From contig CAMAXI010000010.1 in assembly GCA_945862165.1 (NCBI GenBank), positions 1 through 64,000 on the forward strand: 64,000 nucleotides of DNA, given 5' to 3'. Made by a program: the position numbers and the translations under genes. Source of the DNA: Chryseobacterium gleum. GTDB lineage: Bacteria > Bacteroidota > Bacteroidia > Flavobacteriales_D > Crocinitomicaceae. The notes under the pieces were generated by a model. That model saw only the letters and a list, made by a program, of their open reading frames with translations, ran no database searches and was not told the DNA's origin. This document shows positions 25,562 to 34,301 of the stretch, in pieces. Position 1 is the stretch's first letter; each line of letters begins with the position of its first letter.

Positions 25562-26053
25562 CTAATTTAGTATTTTTTTTAATAATGAAGCGTCTGAACA
25601 CATATTTAATAGTTCTTTCATTGATTTATGAACCATTGTATCTATAAAATTTGGCGCAATTTCAACCATGGGTTCAAGCACAAAACGACGATCGTAAATA
25701 CGTGGATGCGGTATTTCCAAACCGTTCATAGTGATTATTTTATCCCCATAATACAAAATATCTAAATCAATTAATCGATCAGTGTAGACTGTGGTGGTTT
25801 TTTCTTTTCGCCCTAAATCACACTCAATTTTTTTTAAACCAACTAATAGCAATTCTGCAGAAAATTTAGTGTATATTTCTAACACGCCATTCACAAACAT
25901 TTCTGATGATTCAAACCCCCAAGGCTCTGATTCATAGAGTGAAGACTGACGCACCACAATCCCTAATTCATTATTAATCAAATTAATAGCAAGTTTGATA
26001 TTTACTAATTTATCCCCTAAATTCGACCCGAAACCAATAAAAACTTGCACCAT
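25562..26053 (-). CDS. folK: 2-amino-4-hydroxy-6-hydroxymethyldihydropteridine pyrophosphokinase
   Basis: Transfers pyrophosphate from ATP to 6-hydroxymethyl-dihydropterin in folate synthesis. 163 aa, standard length. Seen: FIGFGSNLGDK at the N-terminus, SLYESEPWGF, VNGVLEIYTKFSAELLL, RLIDLDILYYGD (Mg-binding Asp pair) and IPHPRIYDRRFVLEPM (His/Arg substrate contacts). The track start (26071) adds six residues (MINSKY). I chose the Met directly before VQVFIGFGSN, which matches the usual N-terminal length, though the longer start cannot be excluded. It is divergent from sppA across a ~90-bp gap. Confidence 0.93.
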   Translation of the reverse strand: MVQVFIGFGSNLGDKLVNIKLAINLINNELGIVVRQSSLYESEPWGFESSEMFVNGVLEIYTKFSAELLLVGLKKIECDLGRKEKTTTVYTDRLIDLDILYYGDKIITMNGLEIPHPRIYDRRFVLEPMVEIAPNFIDTMVHKSMKELLNMCSDASLLKKILN

Positions 26054-26120
26054 ATACTTGCTATTTATCAAATGATACGTTCTTTATAAAACTGGGTTAC
26101 ACAATTTCAAAATCGTTACG

Positions 26121-26128
26121 TACATTTG
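26121..26128 (+). promoter_or_regulatory. sppA promoter -7 element
   Basis: TACATTTG lies 16 nt before the sppA ATG, matching TAnnTTTG and the spacing seen for menA. A -33 TTG is not obvious. Confidence 0.6.
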
Positions 26129-26144
26129 CTCTAAATTAAGGATT

Positions 26145-27944
26145 ATGATAGAAAAAAGATTTTCTTATTGGAAGATATTTTGGCCAACTTTCACCGCAAT
26201 AATTGTCGTATCTGCTATATACGCGTTGATTTTCTTTGGAATAATTGGAGCGATGCTAGCAGGACTATCAAACGAAGAAGCAGATGAAAATTCATCTAAA
26301 ACAATCCTGCACATGACTTTAGACGGTGTTATTTCAGAAAACAGTTCCTCGAAACTAAATGCCTCCACTTTTTCAATTGAGAAAAAAATTGGATTAAGCG
26401 ACATTTTATTTGGACTTGAAAAAGCAAAATCAGACCCAAATATAAAAGGACTTTATATAGAATTAAAAGGGATAAATTGCGGTATTTCTACTGCTCGAGA
26501 AATTAGAAGAGCAATTGCTGACTTTCAAAAATCCGGAAAATTCGTTATCGCCTATACCAGCGGTGAAATGATTTCACAAAAACAACTGTACTTAACTTCT
26601 GTTGTGAAAGAAAATTACGGTTTTCCTGGTACTATGGTAGAATTTTTAGGGCTAGGGACGGAGCCAATGTTTTTCAAAAATACTTTGGATTTACTTGGCG
26701 TAGAAATGCAAGTAATTCGTGGTCGTAGCAATGATTTCAAAAGTGCTGTTGAACCATTTTTATACACCAAAATGTCTGATTCCAGCAGATTACAAACTAC
26801 CTTACTATTAAAAAATATTTGGAAAGAAATTCGTTGTGAAATTGCAAACGATATTCATACAGATACTGCGACATTATCTAAAATTGCAAATAAGGCACTC
26901 GTAACATCTGTGGAACAAGCAGTGAAATTTCGCTTCTTCAAAGCAAGCAAATATGAAGATGAAATTTTAAAAATTTTAACCCGAAAAGTAAATGTTGAAA
27001 CATCCGACGACTTAGATTTGTTAGCATTTGAAAAATACGCACGTAAAAACTTTTACAACCAACAGATTAGTAACAATTTATCCAAGCCAAACATAGCCAT
27101 CATTTTAGCGGAAGGAGATATAAGTGTAGATGGGGATGAATTAACTTCCGACAATGTTGCTAAATATATTCGGGAAGCGCGACTAGACAATAATATTAAA
27201 ACGATTGTTTTACGTGTAAATAGTCCAGGAGGTAGCGCACTAGCAAGTGACATTATCTGGAGAGAAGTTGTTTTAGCAAATAAATCCAAAAAAGTGATCG
27301 TATCTATGGGGGATGTAGCTGCTTCTGGCGGATATTATATCGCAACAGCCGCTTCCAAAATCTTTGCAGAACCAACAACAATTACAGGTTCTATTGGTGT
27401 TTTTGGAATCATACCATATACAGGTAAATTCTTTCAAGATAAATTAGGAATAACTTTTGATAAAATAACAACCAACAAGCATGCTTCTTTATCCTTAAAT
27501 CATAAATTATCATCTGAAGAACTAATGCTTATCCAAAAACAAGTAGATAAAATTTACACCGATTTCATTCGAAAAGTTTCTGATGGTAGAAAAATGAGTC
27601 CCGAATTAGTTCATCGTTATGCACGTGGACGAGTTTGGACAGGTATTGATGCGAAAAAAATTGGCTTAGTAGATGAATTAGGTGGATTAAATGATGCTAT
27701 CGCATATGCTGCAAAGCAAGCGAAAATAAATAAGGTTATTCCACGTTATTGGCCGGAAAAAAAATTAGAACCCATCGAAGAAATTTTAGATCAATTAGAA
27801 GATTTAAAAGAAAATAAAACTTCAGCAAATACGGTGACTACAAAAATTCCTGCAAGTATTCAAAAATATTATACTGAATTACTAAAATTAGAAAATATGC
27901 AAGGAATTCAGATGCGTATGCCATTTAATATAGAAATACATTAA
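26145..27944 (+). CDS. sppA: Signal peptide peptidase SppA, long (67K) type
   Basis: A membrane-anchored serine protease (S49) that degrades cleaved signal peptides. 599 aa, the double-domain form. One N-terminal helix (about residues 9-37) anchors it. The N-terminal S49 repeat carries the general-base Lys in GRSNDFKSAVEPF. The C-terminal repeat carries LRVNSPGGSALASD and the nucleophile Ser in GDVAASGGYYIATAA, then TITGSIGVFG. The split Lys/Ser dyad across two repeats is as in E. coli SppA, so the enzyme should be active. It heads a plus-strand cluster with murB (8 nt after) and truA. Confidence 0.94.
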   Translation: MIEKRFSYWKIFWPTFTAIIVVSAIYALIFFGIIGAMLAGLSNEEADENSSKTILHMTLDGVISENSSSKLNASTFSIEKKIGLSDILFGLEKAKSDPNIKGLYIELKGINCGISTAREIRRAIADFQKSGKFVIAYTSGEMISQKQLYLTSVVKENYGFPGTMVEFLGLGTEPMFFKNTLDLLGVEMQVIRGRSNDFKSAVEPFLYTKMSDSSRLQTTLLLKNIWKEIRCEIANDIHTDTATLSKIANKALVTSVEQAVKFRFFKASKYEDEILKILTRKVNVETSDDLDLLAFEKYARKNFYNQQISNNLSKPNIAIILAEGDISVDGDELTSDNVAKYIREARLDNNIKTIVLRVNSPGGSALASDIIWREVVLANKSKKVIVSMGDVAASGGYYIATAASKIFAEPTTITGSIGVFGIIPYTGKFFQDKLGITFDKITTNKHASLSLNHKLSSEELMLIQKQVDKIYTDFIRKVSDGRKMSPELVHRYARGRVWTGIDAKKIGLVDELGGLNDAIAYAAKQAKINKVIPRYWPEKKLEPIEEILDQLEDLKENKTSANTVTTKIPASIQKYYTELLKLENMQGIQMRMPFNIEIH

Positions 27945-27952
27945 AAAAAACG

Positions 27953-28954
27953 ATGCAAAAAAATATTGATTTAAAAGACTTTACAACCTTTGGAGTTTCT
28001 GCTAATGCGCGTCATTTTGCAGCTTTTTCAACAGAAGAGGAGGCGCGTACATTAACAGAAAATAATACAGAAGAATTATTGATTCTAGGCGGAGGTAGCA
28101 ATTTATTGTTAACCCAGGATTTTAATGGACTTGTTCTAAAAAATGAAATAAAAGGTATCACGGTAAGCGCGAAAGAAGATACTTCTGTGGTATTGAAAGT
28201 CGGTGCAGGCGAAGTTTGGCATGACTTAGTACTTTACACAATCGAACATGGTTACCACGGCTTAGAAAACATGTCATTAATTCCAGGTAGTGTAGGTGCT
28301 AGTCCAATGCAAAATATTGGCGCATACGGTGTGGAAATTAAAGATGTGTTTGAAAAATTAGAAGCACTTGAAATTCAAACTGGAGAAATGCAAACTTTCT
28401 CGAAAGATGCATGTGCATTTGGGTATAGAGAAAGTGTATTCAAACGCGCATTAAAAGGAAAATACATAATTACACACGTATATTTTCGTTTGTCCTTATC
28501 GGAAAAAGTAAGCACACATTATGGCGCAATCGAAAGTGAATTAACGAAACAAGGCATATCTAATCCAACCAGTAAAGACGTTAGTAATGCTGTAATTGCA
28601 ATTCGTTCAAGTAAATTACCTAATCCAAAGGAACTTGGTAATGCTGGAAGTTTTTTTAAAAATCCAGTTGTTCCAATTGAAACGTACAATAGAATCAAAG
28701 AAGTATACCTTGACGCTCCATCCTACCCTATTGACGAAAAATCCGTTAAAGTTCCCGCAGGTTGGTTAATTGAAACTGCGGGTTGGAAAGGAAAACAAGT
28801 AGGTGCATGTGGAGTGCATAAAAATCAAGCGTTGGTATTGGTAAATTATGGCGGGGCAACGGGCAATGAAATATACAAACTTTCAACTGAAATTATAGAA
28901 GATATTGTCCAGAAATTCGGCATTACACTTGAACGTGAAGTGAATATTTTATAA
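27953..28954 (+). CDS. murB: UDP-N-acetylenolpyruvoylglucosamine reductase
   Basis: FAD-dependent NADPH reduction of UDP-GlcNAc-enolpyruvate to UDP-MurNAc in peptidoglycan synthesis. 333 aa. FAD-binding LILGGGSNLLLTQDFNG, then GLENMSLIPGSVGASPMQNIGAYG, CAFGYRESVFK (catalytic Tyr/Arg region) and LGNAGSFFKNP with the proton-donor Ser are all present. The length and the presence of the Tyr-loop (YRESVFK) fit type I MurB, as in E. coli. It overlaps truA by one base. Confidence 0.96.
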   Translation: MQKNIDLKDFTTFGVSANARHFAAFSTEEEARTLTENNTEELLILGGGSNLLLTQDFNGLVLKNEIKGITVSAKEDTSVVLKVGAGEVWHDLVLYTIEHGYHGLENMSLIPGSVGASPMQNIGAYGVEIKDVFEKLEALEIQTGEMQTFSKDACAFGYRESVFKRALKGKYIITHVYFRLSLSEKVSTHYGAIESELTKQGISNPTSKDVSNAVIAIRSSKLPNPKELGNAGSFFKNPVVPIETYNRIKEVYLDAPSYPIDEKSVKVPAGWLIETAGWKGKQVGACGVHKNQALVLVNYGGATGNEIYKLSTEIIEDIVQKFGITLEREVNIL

Positions 28955-29694
28955 TGGAAACACTACGTTATTCGATTGAATTAGCATATAATGGCAATGA
29001 TTTCTTTGGTTGGCAAATTCAACCTAGGCAAATCAGCGTTCAAGAAACTATTGAAAAAGCGCTTTCAAAATTATTTGATGCGAAAAAAATTGACATCGTT
29101 GGTTGTGGAAGAACAGATACAGGAGTTCATGCAAAACATTATATAGCCCATGTCGATTTACCATCAAAATGGGAAGAAGAAGTATTAACGTATAAACTTA
29201 ATCGTATTCTTCCGGATTCCATTGTAATCTATACGATTCAAAAAGTAAATGAAGACTTTCATGCGCGTTTCCATGCAAAAGCAAGAACCTATCGTTATTT
29301 CATTCATACACAAAAAGATCCATTCTTAAATAATACTAGTCTTTACTATACAAAAACGCTAGACATGGATAAAATGAACAAAGCTGGATTGTTGTTATAT
29401 GGGAAAAAAGACTTTACTTCTTTTTCTAAACTACATACAGATGTTTTTACTAATATTTGTACCGTAAGTAACGCTAAGTGGACTAAAGTAAATGAACATG
29501 CATTCTATTTTGAAATAACCGCCGATCGATTTCTTCGCAATATGGTTCGTGCGATAGTAGGAACATTACTAGAGGTAGGTGAAGGAAAAATAACACCAGA
29601 TGAAATTACAAGCATATTAGATAAAAACAATCGTTGTGAAGCAAAAATGTCTGTTCCCGCACATGGATTATTCCTCTGGAAAATAAGCTATTAA
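28954..29694 (+). CDS. truA: tRNA pseudouridine(38-40) synthase
   Basis: Isomerises uridines 38-40 in tRNA anticodon arms. 246 aa, usual length. The catalytic Asp is in GCGRTDTGVHAKHY. YNGNDFFGWQIQP at the N-terminus, ARTYRYFIHT, DFTSFSK and FLRNMVRAIVGTLLEVG are also family hallmarks. Its ATG overlaps the murB stop by one base (TAATG), so translation is coupled. Confidence 0.96.
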   Translation: METLRYSIELAYNGNDFFGWQIQPRQISVQETIEKALSKLFDAKKIDIVGCGRTDTGVHAKHYIAHVDLPSKWEEEVLTYKLNRILPDSIVIYTIQKVNEDFHARFHAKARTYRYFIHTQKDPFLNNTSLYYTKTLDMDKMNKAGLLLYGKKDFTSFSKLHTDVFTNICTVSNAKWTKVNEHAFYFEITADRFLRNMVRAIVGTLLEVGEGKITPDEITSILDKNNRCEAKMSVPAHGLFLWKISY

Positions 29695-29742
29695 AGGTAT
29701 ATAAAGATATAAAATTTGATTATTAACAAAATTATACCTTTA
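29692..29742 (+). terminator. Possible terminator after truA
   Basis: A perfect 10-bp inverted repeat, TAAAGGTATA/TATACCTTTA, begins within the truA stop codon and has a 31-nt loop. It is followed by TTTATG rather than a strong U-tract. The large AT-rich loop makes it a weak candidate. It separates the sppA-murB-truA unit from the TPR gene. Confidence 0.35.
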
Positions 29743-29797
29743 TTTATGCTTATATTTTATTCATATTTAACAAAAATTCAACACGAAAATTGAAGCG

Positions 29798-31321
29798 ATG
29801 AAAAATTTAGTAGTTGTATTTATTCTAATTTTAATGAGCCTTGGCGTTTCTAGTCAAACTGCTATGGATTTTTATAATGCAGGGAATGATAAATTAGATC
29901 GAAAAGATTTTAAAGGTGCTTTAGAAGAATATTCAAAAGCAATACAATTAAATCCCAGCAAAGCAGAATTCTTTATAAATCGAGGTGTCGTTAAATCTGA
30001 ATTAGGAGAATATAAAACTGCTATTGAGGATTTTAGTAGCTCCATAAATATAGATACTACAAATAAACTTGCCTATTTTAATCGAGGGAATACGCAACAC
30101 ATGTTACGAAATTATACTGGTTCGATTGAAGATTTTGATAAAGCAATTGAAATAGACACGCTTTTTGTACCTGCCTATTTTAATCGTGCACAGGCGGAAT
30201 CAGAGATTGGTAATTACAGGGATGCCATAGAAGACTATGAAAAATGTATTTTGATTGACTCAACGCATGAAAAAGCATTTAGAAATAAGGGAGCGTTATA
30301 TATTAAATTACAAAAATATGATCTAGCTGCAGACGATTTCACCTATGCCATTCAGTTGGCTCCAAATGATCCTACCGCTCACTATAATCGTGCATTAGCC
30401 TACGTTGAATTAGCAAATATCCGCGCTGCTTTGATTGATTTAAATAAAGTAATAGAATTGGATCCAAAACATACCTATGCATATTTTCATCGAGCAACCA
30501 TAAGGTATAAATTAAATGATAAACCCGGTGCAATTGTAGATTACAACCATATCTTATCGGTAGATCCAACATTTGAAGATGCATTTATTGCCCGTGCAGA
30601 CATCAAAAAAGAATTAAAAAATTACAGCGAAGCAATTGAAGATTACACGCATGTTTTATTACAAGACACCTCCGTATTAGAAGTGTATTTAAGTCGTGGT
30701 GATGCTTATTTAGGAAGTGGTGATACTAAAGCTGCAAATCATGATTTTTTATATGTCTTAAAAAATGACACTGCAAATTCAAATGCTGCTTATTACATGG
30801 GGGTTTTAAAGTGTAAATTAAATGAGTTTGCAGAATCTATTGAATACATGAATAAAGCAATTACACGCGACTCAAATAACGCACAAGCCTATTTTGGGAG
30901 AGGTAACACATATCATGCAATGCGAAATTTCTCCGGAACGATTGAGGATTATTCGAAAGCAATTGAATTAAATCCAAGCTACTTGGAAGCATACAAAAAC
31001 AGAGCAATAACACGTTCTGAACTTGGCGATTATCGTGCAGCAATTATGGATAATAACAAAGCGATAGATTTAGACCCATCTAATTTGGAATTATATTTAA
31101 ACAATGTTAATTTGAAATTAGCACTTGATAAATTTGCGGATGCAATTGTAGATTTAGATAAATTAATTGAACTAGATTCCCTTAATCCTTTAAATTACAT
31201 GAAACGTGCGGATGTCAAAATCAAAATGAATGATAAATCTGGCGCTTGTAAAGATTGGCATAGTGCAGTGGAACTTCGGTACCAAGAAGCGGTACAAAAA
31301 ATTCTAGATAATTGTAATTGA
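29798..31321 (+). CDS. Exported tetratricopeptide-repeat protein
   Basis: 507 aa. A signal peptide (MKNLVVVFILILMSLGVSSQ) is followed by about 13 TPR units that cover the rest of the protein. Consensus runs include AYFNRGNTQHMLRNYTGSIEDFDKAIEID, repeated almost unchanged later as AYFGRGNTYHAMRNFSGTIEDYSKAIELN. That suggests internal duplication of a block of repeats. It is probably periplasmic and protein-protein binding; no enzymatic domain. Downstream, ispE converges with only one base between the two stop codons. Confidence 0.88.
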   Translation: MKNLVVVFILILMSLGVSSQTAMDFYNAGNDKLDRKDFKGALEEYSKAIQLNPSKAEFFINRGVVKSELGEYKTAIEDFSSSINIDTTNKLAYFNRGNTQHMLRNYTGSIEDFDKAIEIDTLFVPAYFNRAQAESEIGNYRDAIEDYEKCILIDSTHEKAFRNKGALYIKLQKYDLAADDFTYAIQLAPNDPTAHYNRALAYVELANIRAALIDLNKVIELDPKHTYAYFHRATIRYKLNDKPGAIVDYNHILSVDPTFEDAFIARADIKKELKNYSEAIEDYTHVLLQDTSVLEVYLSRGDAYLGSGDTKAANHDFLYVLKNDTANSNAAYYMGVLKCKLNEFAESIEYMNKAITRDSNNAQAYFGRGNTYHAMRNFSGTIEDYSKAIELNPSYLEAYKNRAITRSELGDYRAAIMDNNKAIDLDPSNLELYLNNVNLKLALDKFADAIVDLDKLIELDSLNPLNYMKRADVKIKMNDKSGACKDWHSAVELRYQEAVQKILDNCN

Positions 31322-31322
31322 T

Positions 31323-32138
31323 TTAAGAAAGAAGTACAATTTCTTCGAAGAACAAATCAAAATTCTTAAACATCCCTTTTTCCGGACATGTTTTAAAAAT
31401 CCCATACATCGTAGATCCACTTCCTGACATGGCAGCATAAACTGCACCTTCCGCAAAAAATATAGACTTTATTTCATTTAATATCGGATAACTATCAAAT
31501 ACCGAAGATTCAAATGAATTTATCAATTCATCCTTTATTTGATCAAACGGATTCTTTATTAGTTCTGAAATTGTTTCTTGCTTCTTATAAAATGCAACCT
31601 TATAAAAGGCCTGCGCAGTAGATACATGTATCCCAACATTTACCATGTATAAATACATGCCTTGTAAACTAAAATCAACAGCTGCTAATACCTCTCCTCG
31701 TCCAGTAGCAACTTGCGGTACTGCCTTTACAAAAAACGGACAATCACTGCCCAATTGCGCTGCTAATTCTTGTAAACGTTCTTCCGTCAAGTCAAGATTA
31801 AACAAATCATTTATCGCACGTAATGTGTAAGTGCCATCCGAAGAACCACCACCTAACCCTCCTCCCATTGGGATAACTTTATGTAAATGAATTTTAATCG
31901 GAGAAATTCCATATTCTTTCTGCATTAAATGAAACGCTTTAATACAAATATTCATTTGTCCATCCCCAGGTATCGTAATCCCACTGTTAGTAAATTCAAA
32001 AGTATCACTTTTAATAACTTCAAGTATATCACAAATGGATACAGGATACATTAATGAATCTATGGCATGGTAACCATCATTACGTTTATGCAATACATGT
32101 AATCCAATATTAATTTTACACGGTGGAAATAATATCAT
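31323..32138 (-). CDS. ispE: 4-diphosphocytidyl-2-C-methyl-D-erythritol kinase
   Basis: Phosphorylates CDP-ME in the MEP isoprenoid pathway; a GHMP kinase of 271 aa. PPCKINIGLHVLHKR supplies the catalytic Lys, IPMGGGLGGGSSDGT is the ATP loop, and QLGSDCPFFV carries the catalytic Asp. AMSGSGSTMYGIF is the C-terminal GHMP motif. The start is probably right, since MILFPPCKIN is the normal N-terminus. A TAACTTTG promoter element ends only 4 nt before the ATG, so the mRNA may be leaderless. It diverges from accA. Confidence 0.95.
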   Translation of the reverse strand: MILFPPCKINIGLHVLHKRNDGYHAIDSLMYPVSICDILEVIKSDTFEFTNSGITIPGDGQMNICIKAFHLMQKEYGISPIKIHLHKVIPMGGGLGGGSSDGTYTLRAINDLFNLDLTEERLQELAAQLGSDCPFFVKAVPQVATGRGEVLAAVDFSLQGMYLYMVNVGIHVSTAQAFYKVAFYKKQETISELIKNPFDQIKDELINSFESSVFDSYPILNEIKSIFFAEGAVYAAMSGSGSTMYGIFKTCPEKGMFKNFDLFFEEIVLLS

Positions 32139-32142
32139 AAAA

Positions 32143-32150
32143 CAAAGTTA
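32143..32150 (-). promoter_or_regulatory. ispE promoter -7 element, very close to the start codon
   Basis: TAACTTTG on the minus strand is separated from the ispE ATG by just TTTT. If the element is used, transcription would begin at or next to the A of ATG. No -33 TTG is evident at the expected distance. Confidence 0.5.
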
Positions 32151-32170
32151 ATCGTTCGCAACAAAATTTG

Positions 32171-32178
32171 TACATTTG
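32171..32178 (+). promoter_or_regulatory. accA promoter -7 element
   Basis: TACATTTG 19 nt before the accA ATG (32198) matches TAnnTTTG. It lies inside the N-terminal extension of the track ORF, supporting the later start. Confidence 0.6.
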
Positions 32179-32197
32179 CATCCACAATTTTATAGCT

Positions 32198-33151
32198 ATG
32201 AGTACCTATTTAGATTTTGAAGAACCGATCAAAGAACTTGAAGAGCAAATCGCTCAAACAAAACAAATTGGGTTGACGACAGAAGTAGATATGACAGAAC
32301 AAGTCAAAAAACTTCAAGAAAAATTAGACCTTAAAACAAAAGAAATATTCTCAAACCTTACTCCTTGGCAACGTGTACAATTGTCTCGTCATCCAGACAG
32401 ACCATATACATTAGCTTATATCAATGCGATCAGCGATGGTACTTTCCAAGAATTACATGGAGACCGAAGTGTGAAAGACGACAAAGCAATGATTGGTGGT
32501 TTTGGATTATTAGATGGTAAATCTGTAATGTTTATTGGGCAACAAAAAGGAATCAATACAAAAATGCGTCAGTACCGTAATTTCGGAATGGCAAATCCGG
32601 AAGGTTACCGTAAGGCATTACGCTTAATGAAATTAGCGGAAAAATTCGATAAACCAATCGTTACAATAATCGATACTCCAGGTGCATTTCCAGGTTTAGA
32701 AGCAGAAGAAAGAGGACAAGGAGAAGCAATTGCACGTAACATTTATGAAATGATGCGTTTAAAAGTCCCTGTGATTTGTATCGTAATTGGTGAAGGAGCT
32801 TCTGGTGGCGCATTAGGTATAGGTGTTGGTGACAAAGTTGTTATGCTTGAAAACACATGGTATTCAGTTATTTCTCCTGAATCTTGTTCTTCGATCCTAT
32901 GGAGATCATGGGATTTCAAAGAAAAAGCAGCAGAGGCACTTAAATTGACTTCTACGGACATGAAAGATCTAAACTTGGTAGACGAAGTTATTCAAGAACC
33001 AATCAATGGTGCACATCGAAGCCAAGATGAAATGTTTGAAATCACCAAGCAATACATCAAAAAAACTATTACGGAATTAGAAAAAATAAAACCAGAAGTA
33101 AGAATTAACGATCGTATCGATAAATTCTGCAAGATGGGAGTTTGGAAATAA
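32198..33151 (+). CDS. accA: Acetyl-CoA carboxylase carboxyltransferase subunit alpha
   Basis: Transfers carboxyl from carboxybiotin-BCCP to acetyl-CoA to make malonyl-CoA, together with AccD. 317 aa from the ATG at 32198 ([18 protein letters not shown]), a standard AccA length. The track's TTG start at 32168 lies upstream of the promoter element. The N-terminal coiled helix is followed by [31 protein letters not shown], the carboxyltransferase core [20 protein letters not shown] and [17 protein letters not shown], and [14 protein letters not shown]. accD is not in the window. A strong bidirectional terminator follows. Confidence 0.96.
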   Translation: MSTYLDFEEPIKELEEQIAQTKQIGLTTEVDMTEQVKKLQEKLDLKTKEIFSNLTPWQRVQLSRHPDRPYTLAYINAISDGTFQELHGDRSVKDDKAMIGGFGLLDGKSVMFIGQQKGINTKMRQYRNFGMANPEGYRKALRLMKLAEKFDKPIVTIIDTPGAFPGLEAEERGQGEAIARNIYEMMRLKVPVICIVIGEGASGGALGIGVGDKVVMLENTWYSVISPESCSSILWRSWDFKEKAAEALKLTSTDMKDLNLVDEVIQEPINGAHRSQDEMFEITKQYIKKTITELEKIKPEVRINDRIDKFCKMGVWK

Positions 33152-33164
33152 TCCAAAATTATAC

Positions 33165-33211
33165 GCATAAAAAAAGAGGGTTTTCAAATTGAAAACCCTC
33201 TTTTTTTATGC
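33165..33211. terminator. Bidirectional terminator, 47-bp perfect palindrome
   Basis: The two arms are perfect complements over 23 bp around a single central A: outer GCATAAAAAAA/TTTTTTTATGC and inner GAGGGTTTTCAA/TTGAAAACCCTC. Each strand reads a GC-containing stem followed by seven T. It lies between convergent accA (plus) and the coiled-coil gene (minus) and should terminate both. Confidence 0.9.
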
Positions 33212-33224
33212 TCTGAAGAGTAGT

Positions 33225-34193
33225 TTATTTTAGTGTGAAACTATCCGTTCCAATAACCTGACCATCACAATATATCTTCACTTTATAATTACCTTTTGTT
33301 GCTTCATCCTCTTTTAAATCATAGTATATAGAAACATCCACATTATTATTCGTGTATTCAATTTCTTTACGATCTGAAAACGCCACAGAGCTTCCATCCA
33401 TCGTAACTACATTATTTTCGCGCGCTTGCAATACAACACCATCTGGAGATGTAATTTGCATATATAATTTCTTCACACCAGCTCTCGTCAAAGGATTAGC
33501 AGATATTGTGAAAGAAGATTTTAATTGAACTGCACTTTTAGACTTGTTAGTTGGTTCAGTCGTATTATTTAATTTCATACGCAATGCTCCAGAGTTGAAA
33601 CCTAAAGCCTGTAAACGAGAGCCTTTTTTTACTAACTCTGTGCTTTCCTCTGCTTGTTGTCTATATTGATCTCTTTCGGAAGCTGTAGAAGTTAATTCTT
33701 GTGTTTTAGTATCTAAATCGGAAGATAATTTCACATTCATCGTATTCAAAGAGTCAATTTGTTTAACATAACCTTTCATAATACTTCGCAAAGTCTCATT
33801 TTCTTTACGTAAAGTATATAACTGTCTAGCGGTTAATTTTTTCCCACTCTCAAGTTGCGATAATAAACCTTTAATTTTTTGTTTTTGTTCTTCAACATTT
33901 TTAGCCTGAACAGAATCTTTCACTTTTAAAGCATCATATTGATTTAACATTTTTTGAAAATCATTCTTTAAATCAACACCTACATTCCCTGTATATCCAG
34001 ACATCATTTCATTCATCCCTTGCATGTCTGCTTCCAACTCTTTATTGAAATTAGAACATTCATTTAATTCTTTATTTTTCTTTGACCAAGAATAGGACAT
34101 ATATGCTAATGCAACAAGTAGTGCTAATAATATCAATAATAAAGCACCATTACTTTTTGGAGCTGTTGATTTTTGATCTTGAATTTCAGACAT
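33225..34193 (-). CDS. Membrane-anchored coiled-coil protein, unknown function
   Basis: 322 aa. A short cytoplasmic N-terminus is followed by one membrane helix (about residues 17-36, ALLLILLALLVALAYM). A long Lys/Glu/Gln-rich coiled coil then runs over about residues 38-190, and a beta-rich C-terminal domain of ~120 aa ends in TDSFTLK. The layout suggests a periplasmic, single-pass envelope protein. I recognise it as a type seen in other Bacteroidota but know no function. It is monocistronic, with a promoter (TATTTTTG) and the 47-bp terminator on either side. It diverges from nadC. Confidence 0.8.
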   Translation of the reverse strand: MSEIQDQKSTAPKSNGALLLILLALLVALAYMSYSWSKKNKELNECSNFNKELEADMQGMNEMMSGYTGNVGVDLKNDFQKMLNQYDALKVKDSVQAKNVEEQKQKIKGLLSQLESGKKLTARQLYTLRKENETLRSIMKGYVKQIDSLNTMNVKLSSDLDTKTQELTSTASERDQYRQQAEESTELVKKGSRLQALGFNSGALRMKLNNTTEPTNKSKSAVQLKSSFTISANPLTRAGVKKLYMQITSPDGVVLQARENNVVTMDGSSVAFSDRKEIEYTNNNVDVSIYYDLKEDEATKGNYKVKIYCDGQVIGTDSFTLK

Positions 34194-34213
34194 AGAAGTA
34201 AAATTTTGTCTAA

Positions 34214-34221
34214 CAAAAATA
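34214..34221 (-). promoter_or_regulatory. Promoter -7 element of the coiled-coil gene
   Basis: TATTTTTG on the minus strand fits TAnnTTTG and is 20 nt from the ATG at 34193, the same leader length as purL and nadC. Confidence 0.55.
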
Positions 34222-34273
34222 GAAATAATTACTGAAAACTTATGGAAAAGTAGAAAGTTCTAAAATTCAACAT

Positions 34274-34281
34274 TACTTTTG
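34274..34281 (+). promoter_or_regulatory. nadC promoter -7 element
   Basis: TACTTTTG lies 20 nt before the nadC ATG and fits TAnnTTTG. It is divergent from the coiled-coil gene promoter about 50 bp away. Confidence 0.55.
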
Positions 34282-34301
34282 CATAAACAAAAACCAACAT
34301 C

